From Gemmatales bacterium (lineage in GTDB: Bacteria > Planctomycetota > Planctomycetia > Gemmatales > Gemmataceae), in the NCBI GenBank assembly GCA_026004675.1, contig BPJP01000002.1:124001-188000 (forward strand): a stretch of 64,000 bases of DNA, in the 5' to 3' direction. Shown in pieces: positions 51,358 to 60,013 of the stretch. The position numbers were made by a program, and so were the translations under genes. The notes below the pieces were generated by a model. That model ran no database searches. It had not been told where the DNA came from and was given only the letters and a program-made list of their open reading frames with translations. How positions within the stretch are numbered: the stretch's first letter is position 1; every line of letters starts with the position of its first letter.

Positions 51358-54300
51358 TCAATACTCCCACTCGCAGATGAAAGCATACTTTTGCTGTTCA
51401 TTTAGCGGAACCAATTCCCATTCCTCTTCGCGCATCCGCAAAACCGCATTTCCGCTATCTCTGGGACGCCGTTGCCACGCCGTATAGCCGAATTTGTTGC
51501 CACTAAGCCACATCCATTCACCGGTTGCATCACGGTAGCCACCCAGCCAGATCGAATTGTCTTTTTTGAGCTTCTCGATGAATTGGTTTTCGGCAGCGGA
51601 TTCGATGCTGACCAGGTATCCTCCTTGCCGTTGACAAAAAAGGTTGGCCTCTTGCCAGGACGCTTTGATGGGAACGAAACTATACCAATGGCCATTGAAC
51701 TGAATAGCGCCGCGAGGATGTTGTTTCAATTCATACCCCAGCGTTGGATGAATACGGCGTCGCCCTGCTTTGATGGCAGTGGCCAGTTGGGTAGCGAGAT
51801 TCCGCTCGATTCGTGCTTTAGTCAATCCCGCAAGTTCGGGCAAGGCCCGTTTGTACCAGAACACTGCCCGCTCCTGAATATTCAAGCGGGCGATGCCGCT
51901 TTTCTTTTCGGATAATTCCCACCAGCCATCTCCGAGGGCGACACGCTCGTCGAACTTCTTGGGGCGGTTGAATTCCTGTTCTGCGAGTTTTTTCAAAGCT
52001 GCGTCGCTTCCTTTACGCAACATTGCGAGGCCTTTGTCCCAGTTGTTTTGGAAAAAGCAAACAAAAGCCCCAACCGCCAGGTTGGCATCCGGATGATCGG
52101 GGTCTTTTTTCAGCGTTTCGAAACTGTCTTTGAGTTTCGCGTATTCTTCCTCGATCGTACGGGTTTCTTTGCTTCTGGTGATGACATTTTGCACCAGTGC
52201 CTGGCTTCGCGTCTTCTTTGCCGCAGCCAGAGCCAACTTGTCGAACTCTTTTGCGGTCTCGTAGTCGTTCGCGGATAGGGCCTGTGCGCGCGCCGGTGAG
52301 ATGGCGTTGACGGCGAAAAGACTTTGTTGTGGCGTTGCCGCCTTGAGCAGTTTGGGGAGCGCAGCCAATTTCATTTGCAGCGCATCCGTTTTGAACCTCT
52401 CTGCCAATCGGTCGGCGGCAGCGAAAGCAGTGACTGCGTCCCCCAGCTCCACCGCGGAATCGTATGCCATCTTGAATAACACGTACTTTCCGGCGATATC
52501 TTCAGCGGTGCCAGTTTTTGAAACGATAGCCTCTCGCAGAAGTTTCCCCGGCAATGAGCGGCGTTCGGCAGCTGTCTTCACTTCGAAAAGCTCTTTATAA
52601 ACGTCCCGAATCAATTCCGCCGTCGCTTTTTCAGTTTTCTCATCGGGGACGTCAAGCCGTTCGGATACTTCCACGGTGTCGACCAACGTCACCTGGATCT
52701 TGCGGATTTTATGCCGCGACTCCATGGAGACGAGCCAAAGACCCTGGTAATTGAAATCGCGATAGAGCTCACGCATGCTCAGACGTTTCAAATCTCCTTC
52801 CCAGTCCACAATCTGTTTATCGTTGCAAATGACGGTAACCCGGTTTTTTCGAACTTTGCAGACGATCCGTGCCGGTTCCCCTTGCGTCAGCACCTGGCCT
52901 TTGTACGAATGCTGACTGCGATAATACACTTCGTCGTCAATTCGCGAGATTCCAGAAACGGAACCCCGGAATCCGTCAATGACGACGGCAAATCGATTCG
53001 GGCCAGCCAGACCGATGTACAAGGTGCGATTCGCTGTTACCGGAACTACCTCCAATTCGAGATCGTATTCCTGGCCCAGCATGTCATACGGTAGTTGCAT
53101 TTTGGGCCACAGACGATCGTTGCTACTTATCCAGACGAATTCCCCGTTTCGCATGGTCCAGTTCGGCATGCCTCGAAGATCGATGAGATCGAGCAGATCG
53201 ATCGTTCGCGACGGCCGGACTACCGGCTCGGGCATCGGTTCGGAGGGTTTCGGCTTGGTAACGACACTTTCGCCTATCGGCGTCAGTGTCAGTTTGTGGA
53301 TAAGAAACGAGGCGTTTTCACAGCCCACAAAGAGAGTATTCCGCGATGGGGTTTCCCAATCCGAAGGGAGGCTCAAACGATCCAAGTCCCCCTTCCACTC
53401 AAAGACGGGCTTCCCGTCCGCAATCAAACGAATCTGCTGCTTGCGAACCTGACATGTGATCTGGACGACTTTGTCGACGGGAATCACGCTGGCCGTAGAG
53501 AGCATCAGAGGTTTGCCGTCCACGAGGCTCAATCCGCTCGCCGATTTGTCGCCATCATCGAGCAATACACAGAACTGGCGGGTTCCTTTCAGGCCAAGCA
53601 CAAAGGCTTTACCCGCTTGTTGGCGAGACAATTCGACGGTCACATCGTATTCCGCGGGAGGTTTAACAGGCAACGGCAAACGATTGCGCTGGTTCGTTGC
53701 GGGTGAGACTAATTTGCCGTCGAAGAATTGCCATTCTCCGACTACGCCTGCCGCTTCCAAATGGACGTTGGCCAACAGGTCAACCACGGAAGCGGGGTCC
53801 GGCTTATCCTTTTTTACGATCGGTGGGTTCTCATTCTGCTTCGGGTCGGCGACGACACGAGGAGGCGGGATTTCTTCCGGCTCCCGGTTCGATGGTGATG
53901 GCGAATCGGGATCGATGGGCTTTTTGGAAACGTCGGTGCCGTCAGGATCAACAGTCTTTTTGGAAGGGGGTGGTGTTGGTTTTTCGGCAGGTGTTTTTTT
54001 TGTCGGGGTGCCGAAGCGCTCCCCTGTCGTTTGCGCGTTCTTCGCGACTTGGCGACTGTCTTCGTCCTTCGTTGTCTTGCCACCGGTCGTCGAAGAACTC
54101 CACAAGAAAATCGCTATCGCTACGGTGCAAAGCGCAGCGGCTGCCCCGGCGACAAAAACTCTCTTCGATCCAGTTGATGCTGCGCTCGCTTTTCCTCCCG
54201 TGGCGACTGGTTTTCTGACAATCGTTTTAGCTTTTTGTGACTGCGCCGCTTGGACCACTTGTTCGAGCAGCGGCGTTTTTTCCAGCGGTCCGCTTGCGGC

Positions 54301-55152
54301 GGCTTTCACGTTTTCTGCGAGGACACGCAACTCACGATCGCTGGCCTTCAGCAGTTCCTGGAATAATGGAGACGAGTCGGGGTTGACGAAATCTTCCCTC
54401 GTAAAAAGCAAGTTGTCGCCGTTGTCGAAGCGTTCCCACAGGTCGCGTCCCATGACGCGCAAAGCGCGCAAGGCCGTGTAGATCACCAAATGGGGAAAGC
54501 GATCGACTTCGAGATTGTAGGTCTGTTCGCGTATTCGTTGTGGATGCTGGTAGCAAGCATGACCGACTTCCCCGGATGGCTGATTCGCCAAAGCAGGTAC
54601 GTGCATGCCGTCGTAGTCGATAAGGCGAACACCAAGGCTGTTGTTTCGAGCTGGCACGAGAAGCACATTGCCATGCTGCAGGTCGGCGTGAGCGATCTTC
54701 GCGCTTCGCAGCCGTTGCGACACCTTCAGCCAGATGCTTGCAAGCAAATCGAGCGTCTTGGGCTTGTCAGCGCAATTGCGGACGAATTCATTGAGGTTGA
54801 ATCCCTCCACCCACGTCATCTTCAGAACGGGGTACCAGTGGCCCTTGATACGAATCCCTTGATCGAGGAAAACGAAGTCGACGGTGAAGGGAAGGTTAAC
54901 CTGTTTCAGGTAGGCGCTGATTTCCCGATAGCGGTCGCGCAACCCGGGGACTTCACGGGTGAAGCATTTGACCGCCCATTTTTTGCCATTCTGCCCTTGC
55001 ATCTGGTAAACATCGGCGAATGTGCCCGAACACGGCATCGGCATGCCCAAGGCGTTTAGCGCCGGTGTCGCCATATGCAGATCGGCATCGAGAAACGAAT
55101 TGCGGGGATTCTGTATCGCCTCGTTGTAATCTTGAGAGATCGGCCAAGGCAT
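51358..55152 (-). CDS. Receptor-like protein kinase with exported domains and a C-type lectin domain
   Basis: 1264 residues from the ATG at 55152, with GAGGAGA seven bases upstream. The kinase-like domain occupies about 30-280 and has Lys62 (WAVKCF), HADLQHGNVLL (catalytic Asp157, Asn162) and DYDG in place of DFG near 179-182. It belongs to an atypical bacterial kinase group. A transmembrane helix lies at about 332-351. Outside it follow a Pro/Lys/Thr-rich linker, three related sandwich domains (VDLLANVHLEAAGVVGEW and LLDLIDLRGMPNWTMRNG type), a helical region and, in the last 125 residues, a C-type lectin-like domain (GHWYSFVPIKASWQEANLFC; WLGGYRDATGEWMW; FICEW). The layout suggests a ligand-sensing receptor. 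Confidence 0.88.
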   Translation of the reverse strand: MPWPISQDYNEAIQNPRNSFLDADLHMATPALNALGMPMPCSGTFADVYQMQGQNGKKWAVKCFTREVPGLRDRYREISAYLKQVNLPFTVDFVFLDQGIRIKGHWYPVLKMTWVEGFNLNEFVRNCADKPKTLDLLASIWLKVSQRLRSAKIAHADLQHGNVLLVPARNNSLGVRLIDYDGMHVPALANQPSGEVGHACYQHPQRIREQTYNLEVDRFPHLVIYTALRALRVMGRDLWERFDNGDNLLFTREDFVNPDSSPLFQELLKASDRELRVLAENVKAAASGPLEKTPLLEQVVQAAQSQKAKTIVRKPVATGGKASAASTGSKRVFVAGAAAALCTVAIAIFLWSSSTTGGKTTKDEDSRQVAKNAQTTGERFGTPTKKTPAEKPTPPPSKKTVDPDGTDVSKKPIDPDSPSPSNREPEEIPPPRVVADPKQNENPPIVKKDKPDPASVVDLLANVHLEAAGVVGEWQFFDGKLVSPATNQRNRLPLPVKPPAEYDVTVELSRQQAGKAFVLGLKGTRQFCVLLDDGDKSASGLSLVDGKPLMLSTASVIPVDKVVQITCQVRKQQIRLIADGKPVFEWKGDLDRLSLPSDWETPSRNTLFVGCENASFLIHKLTLTPIGESVVTKPKPSEPMPEPVVRPSRTIDLLDLIDLRGMPNWTMRNGEFVWISSNDRLWPKMQLPYDMLGQEYDLELEVVPVTANRTLYIGLAGPNRFAVVIDGFRGSVSGISRIDDEVYYRSQHSYKGQVLTQGEPARIVCKVRKNRVTVICNDKQIVDWEGDLKRLSMRELYRDFNYQGLWLVSMESRHKIRKIQVTLVDTVEVSERLDVPDEKTEKATAELIRDVYKELFEVKTAAERRSLPGKLLREAIVSKTGTAEDIAGKYVLFKMAYDSAVELGDAVTAFAAADRLAERFKTDALQMKLAALPKLLKAATPQQSLFAVNAISPARAQALSANDYETAKEFDKLALAAAKKTRSQALVQNVITRSKETRTIEEEYAKLKDSFETLKKDPDHPDANLAVGAFVCFFQNNWDKGLAMLRKGSDAALKKLAEQEFNRPKKFDERVALGDGWWELSEKKSGIARLNIQERAVFWYKRALPELAGLTKARIERNLATQLATAIKAGRRRIHPTLGYELKQHPRGAIQFNGHWYSFVPIKASWQEANLFCQRQGGYLVSIESAAENQFIEKLKKDNSIWLGGYRDATGEWMWLSGNKFGYTAWQRRPRDSGNAVLRMREEEWELVPLNEQQKYAFICEWEY

Positions 55153-55574
55153 GGAGGCTCTCCTCAAAAATGGCAGGCAATTCCTACTTTACCCCCCTCG
55201 CTTTTCCACCACAAGAAAAAACGATTGTTCGAATTGGGTGAGCGTGAAGCCAGTAGGATGGCGGAGTACTGACGGATAAAGGAAAATCGGGGGACTACCG
55301 GAAGCAGTTCGAACGGGCCCCGACAGAGAGGGGCCCTCCATTTTCCGTTCGGCGGGTGATCCTCGGCATCCTAGGTGATCATCGAGCTTGCGACCAGACG
55401 TGATGGTTATTCCTGTGGCTAGTCCCAACGAGGAGAGCGCCCCGAACCAGCATGCGACCGATTCCGTCATCGGCCGGGCTTTCCAGGATGTTGTGGTGCG
55501 CGCTTGGCACTCGAAGGGAGTAGAGAAGCGCATGGAGCAAATCACATCGTATTTTGCCTATTTTATTCAGTCCA
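55153..55574. other. Intergenic region upstream of the kinase
   Basis: About 420 bases without a supported gene. A palindrome GGGCCCC/GGGGCCC with an eight-base loop lies at 55315-55336. Its right part borders the tandem repeats. The kinase promoter should be near 55160-55260, but I see no clear boxes. Confidence 0.4.
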
Positions 55575-55763
55575 CCGTCAACAAACGGTGTTTCGAGCGA
55601 GCGTCGTGGTGTCAGCGCGACGAGCGAACCGTCAACAAACGGTGATTACGGCGAGCGTCGTGGCGTCAGCGCGACGAGCGGACCGTCAACAAACGGTGAT
55701 TCCAGCGGGCGTCGCGGTGTCAGCGCGACGAGCGGACCGTCAACAAACGGTGTTTTTAGCTAG
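55575..55763. repeat. 54-bp tandem repeats, three and a half copies
   Basis: Units start at 55575, 55629, 55683 and 55737 (the last partial). Each begins CCGTCAACAAACGG, in which ACCGT/ACGGT can pair, and contains CGTCG...CGACG, a second small hairpin. Variation is mostly at a few positions near the middle. The unit is 18 codons long, so a plus-strand frame reads it as a peptide repeat (STNG...RRGVSAT), but no signal sequence or start context supports a protein. Confidence 0.9.
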
Positions 55764-56629
55764 TGCTCGGCTTTCGCCAAGATGGTGATATGTGGCCAGC
55801 CCGCCTGCAAGTCCCGCCCCAGAACGTGGATGCGACGGTACCCGGCCAGCTCCAGCATCGCTATCAAGTCGGGTTCATATGGCCAGAACGACCGCGGCGA
55901 CAGACCTGCCGGGCCATGTTCCCGCCCTTTTTCATGGTACCACAACCCATGAAAGCGCTGGCCGTTTCGTTCGAGCGAGGCATCGGCCGTGAAGTGGGAC
56001 GTTGTATACCGATCGGCCTCAGCAGGCTCGACGTAATGCGTACCGAGGAAGAGCGATGGCGCCTGCCGCCGACACCAGCACAAGGCTTTGACTGGATCAG
56101 GCAGATGATAAAGCAGCCCCAGACAGAAGACGAGATCGAAGGGGCCGTGAAACCGAGGTTCGGCACCGTCCGCCAATTCTTCGATGTTTTGCAGCACAAA
56201 CGTCGCTTTTTCGAGTCCGAATCGCTCTTTGACCTTCTCGCATTCACGAAGATTGCCTTCTCTCCCTTCGACGGCGACGATCCGCTTGGCGCCAAGCTTG
56301 TCAAGCATGAAGGTGTGGTGTCCGCGATAGGGACCTAGTTCGAGTACGCTCAGATCACGGACATCGAGCATCAGAAGCAAATACTTCAAGCGGAAATCTT
56401 CGCCCTGAGGTGTGCGCCGCAGCGTCACTTGCTCGCTGCAATAAACGCGATTGGCCAGGGTGGAAAACAGATGGTCTGCCGACTCGGCCTCGGCTTCGGT
56501 GATCAGAGGTGCGGTGTGCATCCAGGGCGGAGCCGGTGGGTAACCCCAAGGCGGTATCTCTTTTGGCAACCGGCGGATTTCCAGTCCCAACCTTCGGAAG
56601 ATCGCCTTGATCCATCGAGTCATCGTCAT
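55760..56629 (-). CDS. SAM-dependent methyltransferase, class I
   Basis: 289 residues from the ATG at 56629, which has GGAGCGGAAA upstream. A longer frame begins 20 codons earlier without support. The core motifs are LSVLELGPYRGHHTFMLDKLGAKRIVAVEGREGNL (motif I and ribose Glu), FVLQNIEELADGAEP, and FDLVFCLGLLYHLPDPVKALCW, as in tRNA-wobble or glycan methyltransferases of the CmoB-like type. The N-terminus is basic (RWIKAIFRRLGLEIRRL). Its stop codon lies in the last partial tandem repeat. Confidence 0.82.
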   Translation of the reverse strand: MTMTRWIKAIFRRLGLEIRRLPKEIPPWGYPPAPPWMHTAPLITEAEAESADHLFSTLANRVYCSEQVTLRRTPQGEDFRLKYLLLMLDVRDLSVLELGPYRGHHTFMLDKLGAKRIVAVEGREGNLRECEKVKERFGLEKATFVLQNIEELADGAEPRFHGPFDLVFCLGLLYHLPDPVKALCWCRRQAPSLFLGTHYVEPAEADRYTTSHFTADASLERNGQRFHGLWYHEKGREHGPAGLSPRSFWPYEPDLIAMLELAGYRRIHVLGRDLQAGWPHITILAKAEH

Positions 56630-56915
56630 GATTTCCGCTCCGGCAGCTCGGGCAGGTGCCGTCACACCGGCGCATTCGGTCGTGCCCACGCCATTGCAGC
56701 TGCTACTTGGCTAACCGAACGACAGCAGGATGTAAAGACGAACTGGCTGGTTGTGCATCGCACGGAAGGACAAGTCCGGCACTCTCTGCCTGAGGCGGAC
56801 CATTCTCCTTTAGCTTGGTCGGCAGAGACAAAGCCCAATCGAAGTTGACTCGATAAGAAACCTGGTTAGACTGTTTCCATTCGCTTTTGCGTTGTCTTCA
56901 AGGAAGAGCGATCCC

Positions 56916-57614
56916 ATGCGAAGCGACCGGCACGATTTAGGGGAATTGATCAAAGGGTTGCGCCATCGCGACCCGGCTTTGCGTCGACGGTCAGCAGCCG
57001 ATCTGGCGGCTCTGGGATCGCTGGCCGATGCCGCCGTTCCTTATTTGATTCAGTTGATCGACAAAGATGATGTTGCCACGGGGCGGTCCGCTGTTCGTGC
57101 TTTAGGTTGTATCGGTCCAGCCGGCCTGACAGGGATCATGAAGGCACTGAGACATGCAGCGAAGCAGATACGGCGAGAGGCCGTGTGGGCTTTGAAGCGT
57201 CTGGGACCAGCAGCCTTGCCGGCTCTGGAGGGATTGATCGAACGGCTTGAAGACAATGATCTGCGTGTTCGGATGGGAGCGGCTCAGGCAGTGGGTGCGA
57301 TCGGACCCGAGGCGGAGCCGGCCATTCCCTTTCTCATCCGCTGCTTGAAACATTCGCATCTGATCTTTTGCCGATTGGCAGCGGAAGCTTTGACTCGCAT
57401 TGGACCGGCTTCGTTACCGGCTCTGAATGCTGCCCGGCAAAGTTCGGACGCTTTCCTCCGACGCGAGGCGGAGTGGGCCATCCAACGCATACAGGGAACC
57501 CAGACGACCGAGGTTGATTCGAAAGCGGACGCCTCCTGTGCGACGGCCGCCGAAATTGAAACAGTCCCGATTCCGATCGAGCAACTGGATTGCTGCCGCA
57601 AAACAGCGGATTGA
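56916..57614 (+). CDS. HEAT-repeat protein
   Basis: 232 residues from the ATG at 56916, preceded by AAGGAAGAG. Residues 15-195 are about five HEAT/PBS-lyase-type repeats (LRHRDPALRRRSAADLAALGSLADAAVPYLIQLI, VRALGCIGPAGL, AVWALKRLGPAALPALEGLI, AAQAVGAIGPEAEPAIPFLI, AAEALTRIGPASLPAL). There is no signal peptide, so it is likely a cytoplasmic protein-binding scaffold. The last 40 residues are a disordered tail. No clear operon partner is present. Confidence 0.85.
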   Translation: MRSDRHDLGELIKGLRHRDPALRRRSAADLAALGSLADAAVPYLIQLIDKDDVATGRSAVRALGCIGPAGLTGIMKALRHAAKQIRREAVWALKRLGPAALPALEGLIERLEDNDLRVRMGAAQAVGAIGPEAEPAIPFLIRCLKHSHLIFCRLAAEALTRIGPASLPALNAARQSSDAFLRREAEWAIQRIQGTQTTEVDSKADASCATAAEIETVPIPIEQLDCCRKTAD

Positions 57615-57886
57615 CCTTTCTTTTTTCGCAATCGTTACAAACCGACCGAAAAAGCAAGCAGCACTGTTCAAAGGGCGTGAATGCCGTTGCCAAGCGGTGC
57701 GCGAATTTTTTACGGTGCAATGGGGCCGTAAAGTGTACCGCATCACCGGAGCAGAGGAGAAACGCGACGATCGTGTTTGCGTCTCCGTTATCGGACACGT
57801 TTTTTTCCGGCCCTATAGGCGTTTCGAACTTTGGGAGACGGCGGTAGCTTCGGCGCCGTTTGCCCGTGAGAGAGAAGGAGAGGGAA

Positions 57887-58093
57887 ATGACTTGGCGCCA
57901 CCTGATTTTCGGGTTAGCCGTCTCGGCTGCGATCCTGTCGACGGGCTGCTTTGGACGACGCTTTACACAGTCGCGCTATTGCTGCCCGCCGGTAGTCGCA
58001 CCAGCGCCAGCATGCTGCCCGCAGCCGGCACCGCCTTGTTGCCCGCCTGCTGCTCCCGCAGCGCCGGCACCCACTTTCGTTCCGGGAAGTTAG
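57887..58093 (+). CDS. Small Cys/Pro-rich lipoprotein
   Basis: 68 residues from the ATG at 57887, with a strong GAAGGAGAGGGAA ribosome-binding site. The lipobox is LSTGC after a hydrophobic core (LIFGLAVSAAI). The mature part is built of Cys-Cys-Pro-Pro and Pro-Ala repeats (CCPPVVAPAPACCPQPAPPCCP). Such short repetitive lipoproteins are common in planctomycetes and probably sit in the cell wall region. No function is assigned. Confidence 0.75.
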   Translation: MTWRHLIFGLAVSAAILSTGCFGRRFTQSRYCCPPVVAPAPACCPQPAPPCCPPAAPAAPAPTFVPGS

Positions 58094-58108
58094 GTTTGAT
58101 CTGCCGAT

Positions 58109-58150
58109 GAGAGGCAAAAATGTCCGCCGAATGGTTGGTTTTTGCCTCTC
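58109..58150. terminator. Inverted repeat between convergent genes
   Basis: GAGAGGCAAAAA pairs perfectly with TTTTTGCCTCTC (12 bases, 18-base loop). It lies between the lipoprotein gene and the ABC transporter gene, which converge here. T-runs occur inside the stem on both strands, so it can serve both directions. Confidence 0.7.
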
Positions 58151-58187
58151 ACGGCTTCTGCCCCACCGCTTCGACGAATGGAGTAGA

Positions 58188-59252
58188 CTACCTGTCCAAC
58201 ACAGCCACATGCTCGGCGGCGACATGTAAAACCACCTCATCTCCTGGTTTCAAATGAGTGGCGGCATACGGCAAGCTCGTTATAAGCAGCGACGTTTCCC
58301 CCGCAGTCGCCTCGATGCGCATCACCTCTCCAAGAAAGGTCAACCGCTTGACCACAACAGAAACCTCATTCGGTCTTCCTTGTTTTTCTCCAATCGTCAA
58401 CGACTGAGGTCGAAGGCAACACACGACTGGCGCCCCCACTTCGAGATCAGGGTTTCTACAGCTTGCCTGGAAGGGGCCAATCGCGGTCATCACCGTAGCA
58501 CTGGACGAATCCAACGACTGGATCGTTCCGGGGAGAAAGTTGCATTCTCCCAGGAATGACGCCACAAACTGAGAAACAGGCTTGTGAAAGACTTCGATCG
58601 GGGCACCGACTTGCTCGATGGCGCCTTCCTTCATGACTGCGATTCGGTCGGCCAGAGTTAATGCCTCTTTCTGGTCGTGGGTTACATAGACCATAGTAAG
58701 TCCGGATGCCGCATGAAGACGGCGAATCTCCTCTCGCATTTCATCACGCAGTCGGGCATCGAGGTTCGACAGAGGTTCGTCAAGCAAAACGACCCGCGGT
58801 TCGACCACGAGAGCTCTGGCCAGAGCGACGCGTTGCTGCTGGCCGCCGCTGAGCTGCGCTGGCCTGCGGTCCGCGAAGTCCTGGAGGCGAACCAATTCCA
58901 AAGCTTTTCGCACTCGGCGTTCGATGTCTGCTTTGGGCAAACCACGAACTCGCAGGCCATAGGCGACGTTTTTCGCCACGGTCATATGAGGCCACAGGGC
59001 ATAGGATTGGAACACCATGACCGCGTCGCGCTGCCGGGAAGGCAGGTGCGTGACTCTTTGATTGGCGAAATAGACTTCACCTTCGTCCGGTTGCACCAAT
59101 CCCGCCAAAATGCGCAACAGAGTGGTTTTTCCGCAACCGGATGGGCCGAGCAGAAAGAACATCTCACCCGACTCTATGGCGAGCGAGACGTTTTTCAAGG
59201 CTTGCGTGTTGCCGAAGCACTTGCCGACTTGTTCGATCGTGATGGAACTCAT
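58188..59252 (-). CDS. ABC transporter ATP-binding protein, PotA/FbpC/CysA type
   Basis: 354 residues. The ATG at 59252 shares one base with the stop of the upstream gene (TAATG), which decides the start. Walker A GPSGCGKTTLL, Q-loop FQSYALWPHMTV, signature LSGGQQQRVALARAL, Walker B VVLLDEPLSNLD and switch His in VYVTHDQKEAL are intact. Residues 240-354 form the C-terminal TOBE-like regulatory domain. The family energises uptake of polyamines, ferric iron, sulfate or phosphonates. No permease or binding protein is adjacent, so the substrate cannot be named. Confidence 0.9.
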   Translation of the reverse strand: MSSITIEQVGKCFGNTQALKNVSLAIESGEMFFLLGPSGCGKTTLLRILAGLVQPDEGEVYFANQRVTHLPSRQRDAVMVFQSYALWPHMTVAKNVAYGLRVRGLPKADIERRVRKALELVRLQDFADRRPAQLSGGQQQRVALARALVVEPRVVLLDEPLSNLDARLRDEMREEIRRLHAASGLTMVYVTHDQKEALTLADRIAVMKEGAIEQVGAPIEVFHKPVSQFVASFLGECNFLPGTIQSLDSSSATVMTAIGPFQASCRNPDLEVGAPVVCCLRPQSLTIGEKQGRPNEVSVVVKRLTFLGEVMRIEATAGETSLLITSLPYAATHLKPGDEVVLHVAAEHVAVLDR

Positions 59253-59824
59253 TATCCCCAGAACTTCCACCAGGGACGCGGCACCTTCTTGCGGCGCAAT
59301 TCGACGCTTGGCTCGTCCGTATCGACTCGGATAGCGCCTTGGCCGCGCGGATCGAAAAAGAGTTCGGGAAATTGTGTCTCCTGGTCGTATTCGGCCCCGT
59401 TGATATCGACCGATTCCATGTTGGCTCGAGTCAAGTTGGCGCCTTGCAATTTCGTGTTGCGCAGGTTGGCACCGGCAAGATTGGCTCCTGTCAGGTTGGC
59501 GTCCTGCAGGTCCGCGCCATCGAGGTTGACGTCGCCGAGGTTGGCGCCGGTAAGGTTGGCCCCTTGCAGGTTGGCCCCTCTGAGGTCCGATCTTTCCAGG
59601 TTGGCGCCGATCAGGTTCGCCGCTGCCAGGTTGGCGTTCACAAGTTTGCACGCCGTCAAATCAGCGACGGCCAGATTAGCGGCAAGAAGATTGGCGTCCG
59701 TCAGATCGGCGCCCGGCAAAGAGGCGACCTCAAGCTCGATACCGCTCAAATCGATACCGGCAAGAGAATCTTCCATGATCACGCGGATTACTTCTTGCGT
59801 AAAACGATTCTTGACTTCGATCAT
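59252..59824 (-). CDS. Pentapeptide-repeat protein
   Basis: 190 residues. From about 20 to 145 the protein is a run of A(D/N)Lxx pentapeptides (GADLTDANLLAANLAVADL, GANLQGANLTGANL), enough for a quadrilateral beta-helix of about six coils. The N-terminus (MIEVKNRFTQEVIRVIMED) and the C-terminal basic-aromatic tail (RKKVPRPWWKFWG) cap it. Some relatives mimic DNA and inhibit gyrase; others are scaffolds. Its stop codon overlaps the start of the ABC ATPase gene by one base, so the pair is translationally coupled. Confidence 0.9.
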   Translation of the reverse strand: MIEVKNRFTQEVIRVIMEDSLAGIDLSGIELEVASLPGADLTDANLLAANLAVADLTACKLVNANLAAANLIGANLERSDLRGANLQGANLTGANLGDVNLDGADLQDANLTGANLAGANLRNTKLQGANLTRANMESVDINGAEYDQETQFPELFFDPRGQGAIRVDTDEPSVELRRKKVPRPWWKFWG

Positions 59825-60013
59825 CGTTTCGTCCTCACGACCTGCACTACCGGCCTTGTTCGCCAGACTTCCCCCAGGCAGACTACGGTTGATCTTATTT
59901 TCCCATCCGAGAAAGAGAAGGAAATCGGTTGGCCTCTCAAGCCCATTTATCGCTATATTGTGACCAATCAGGAAGGAAATCCAAAGGAGTAAATCTTGTA
60001 GCGTGAGCTGAAG

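Noticed and set aside
55554..55763. 69-residue plus-strand frame made of STNG...RRGVSAT repeats
   Set aside because: It only reflects the 54-bp DNA repeats; there is no ribosome-binding site, and the frame ends with the repeats.
58677..59963. Long plus-strand frame (428 residues) opposite the ABC ATPase and pentapeptide genes
   Set aside because: It is the reverse reading of the pentapeptide repeats, giving monotonous Leu/Ala/Arg/Ser strings, and both minus-strand genes have intact family motifs.
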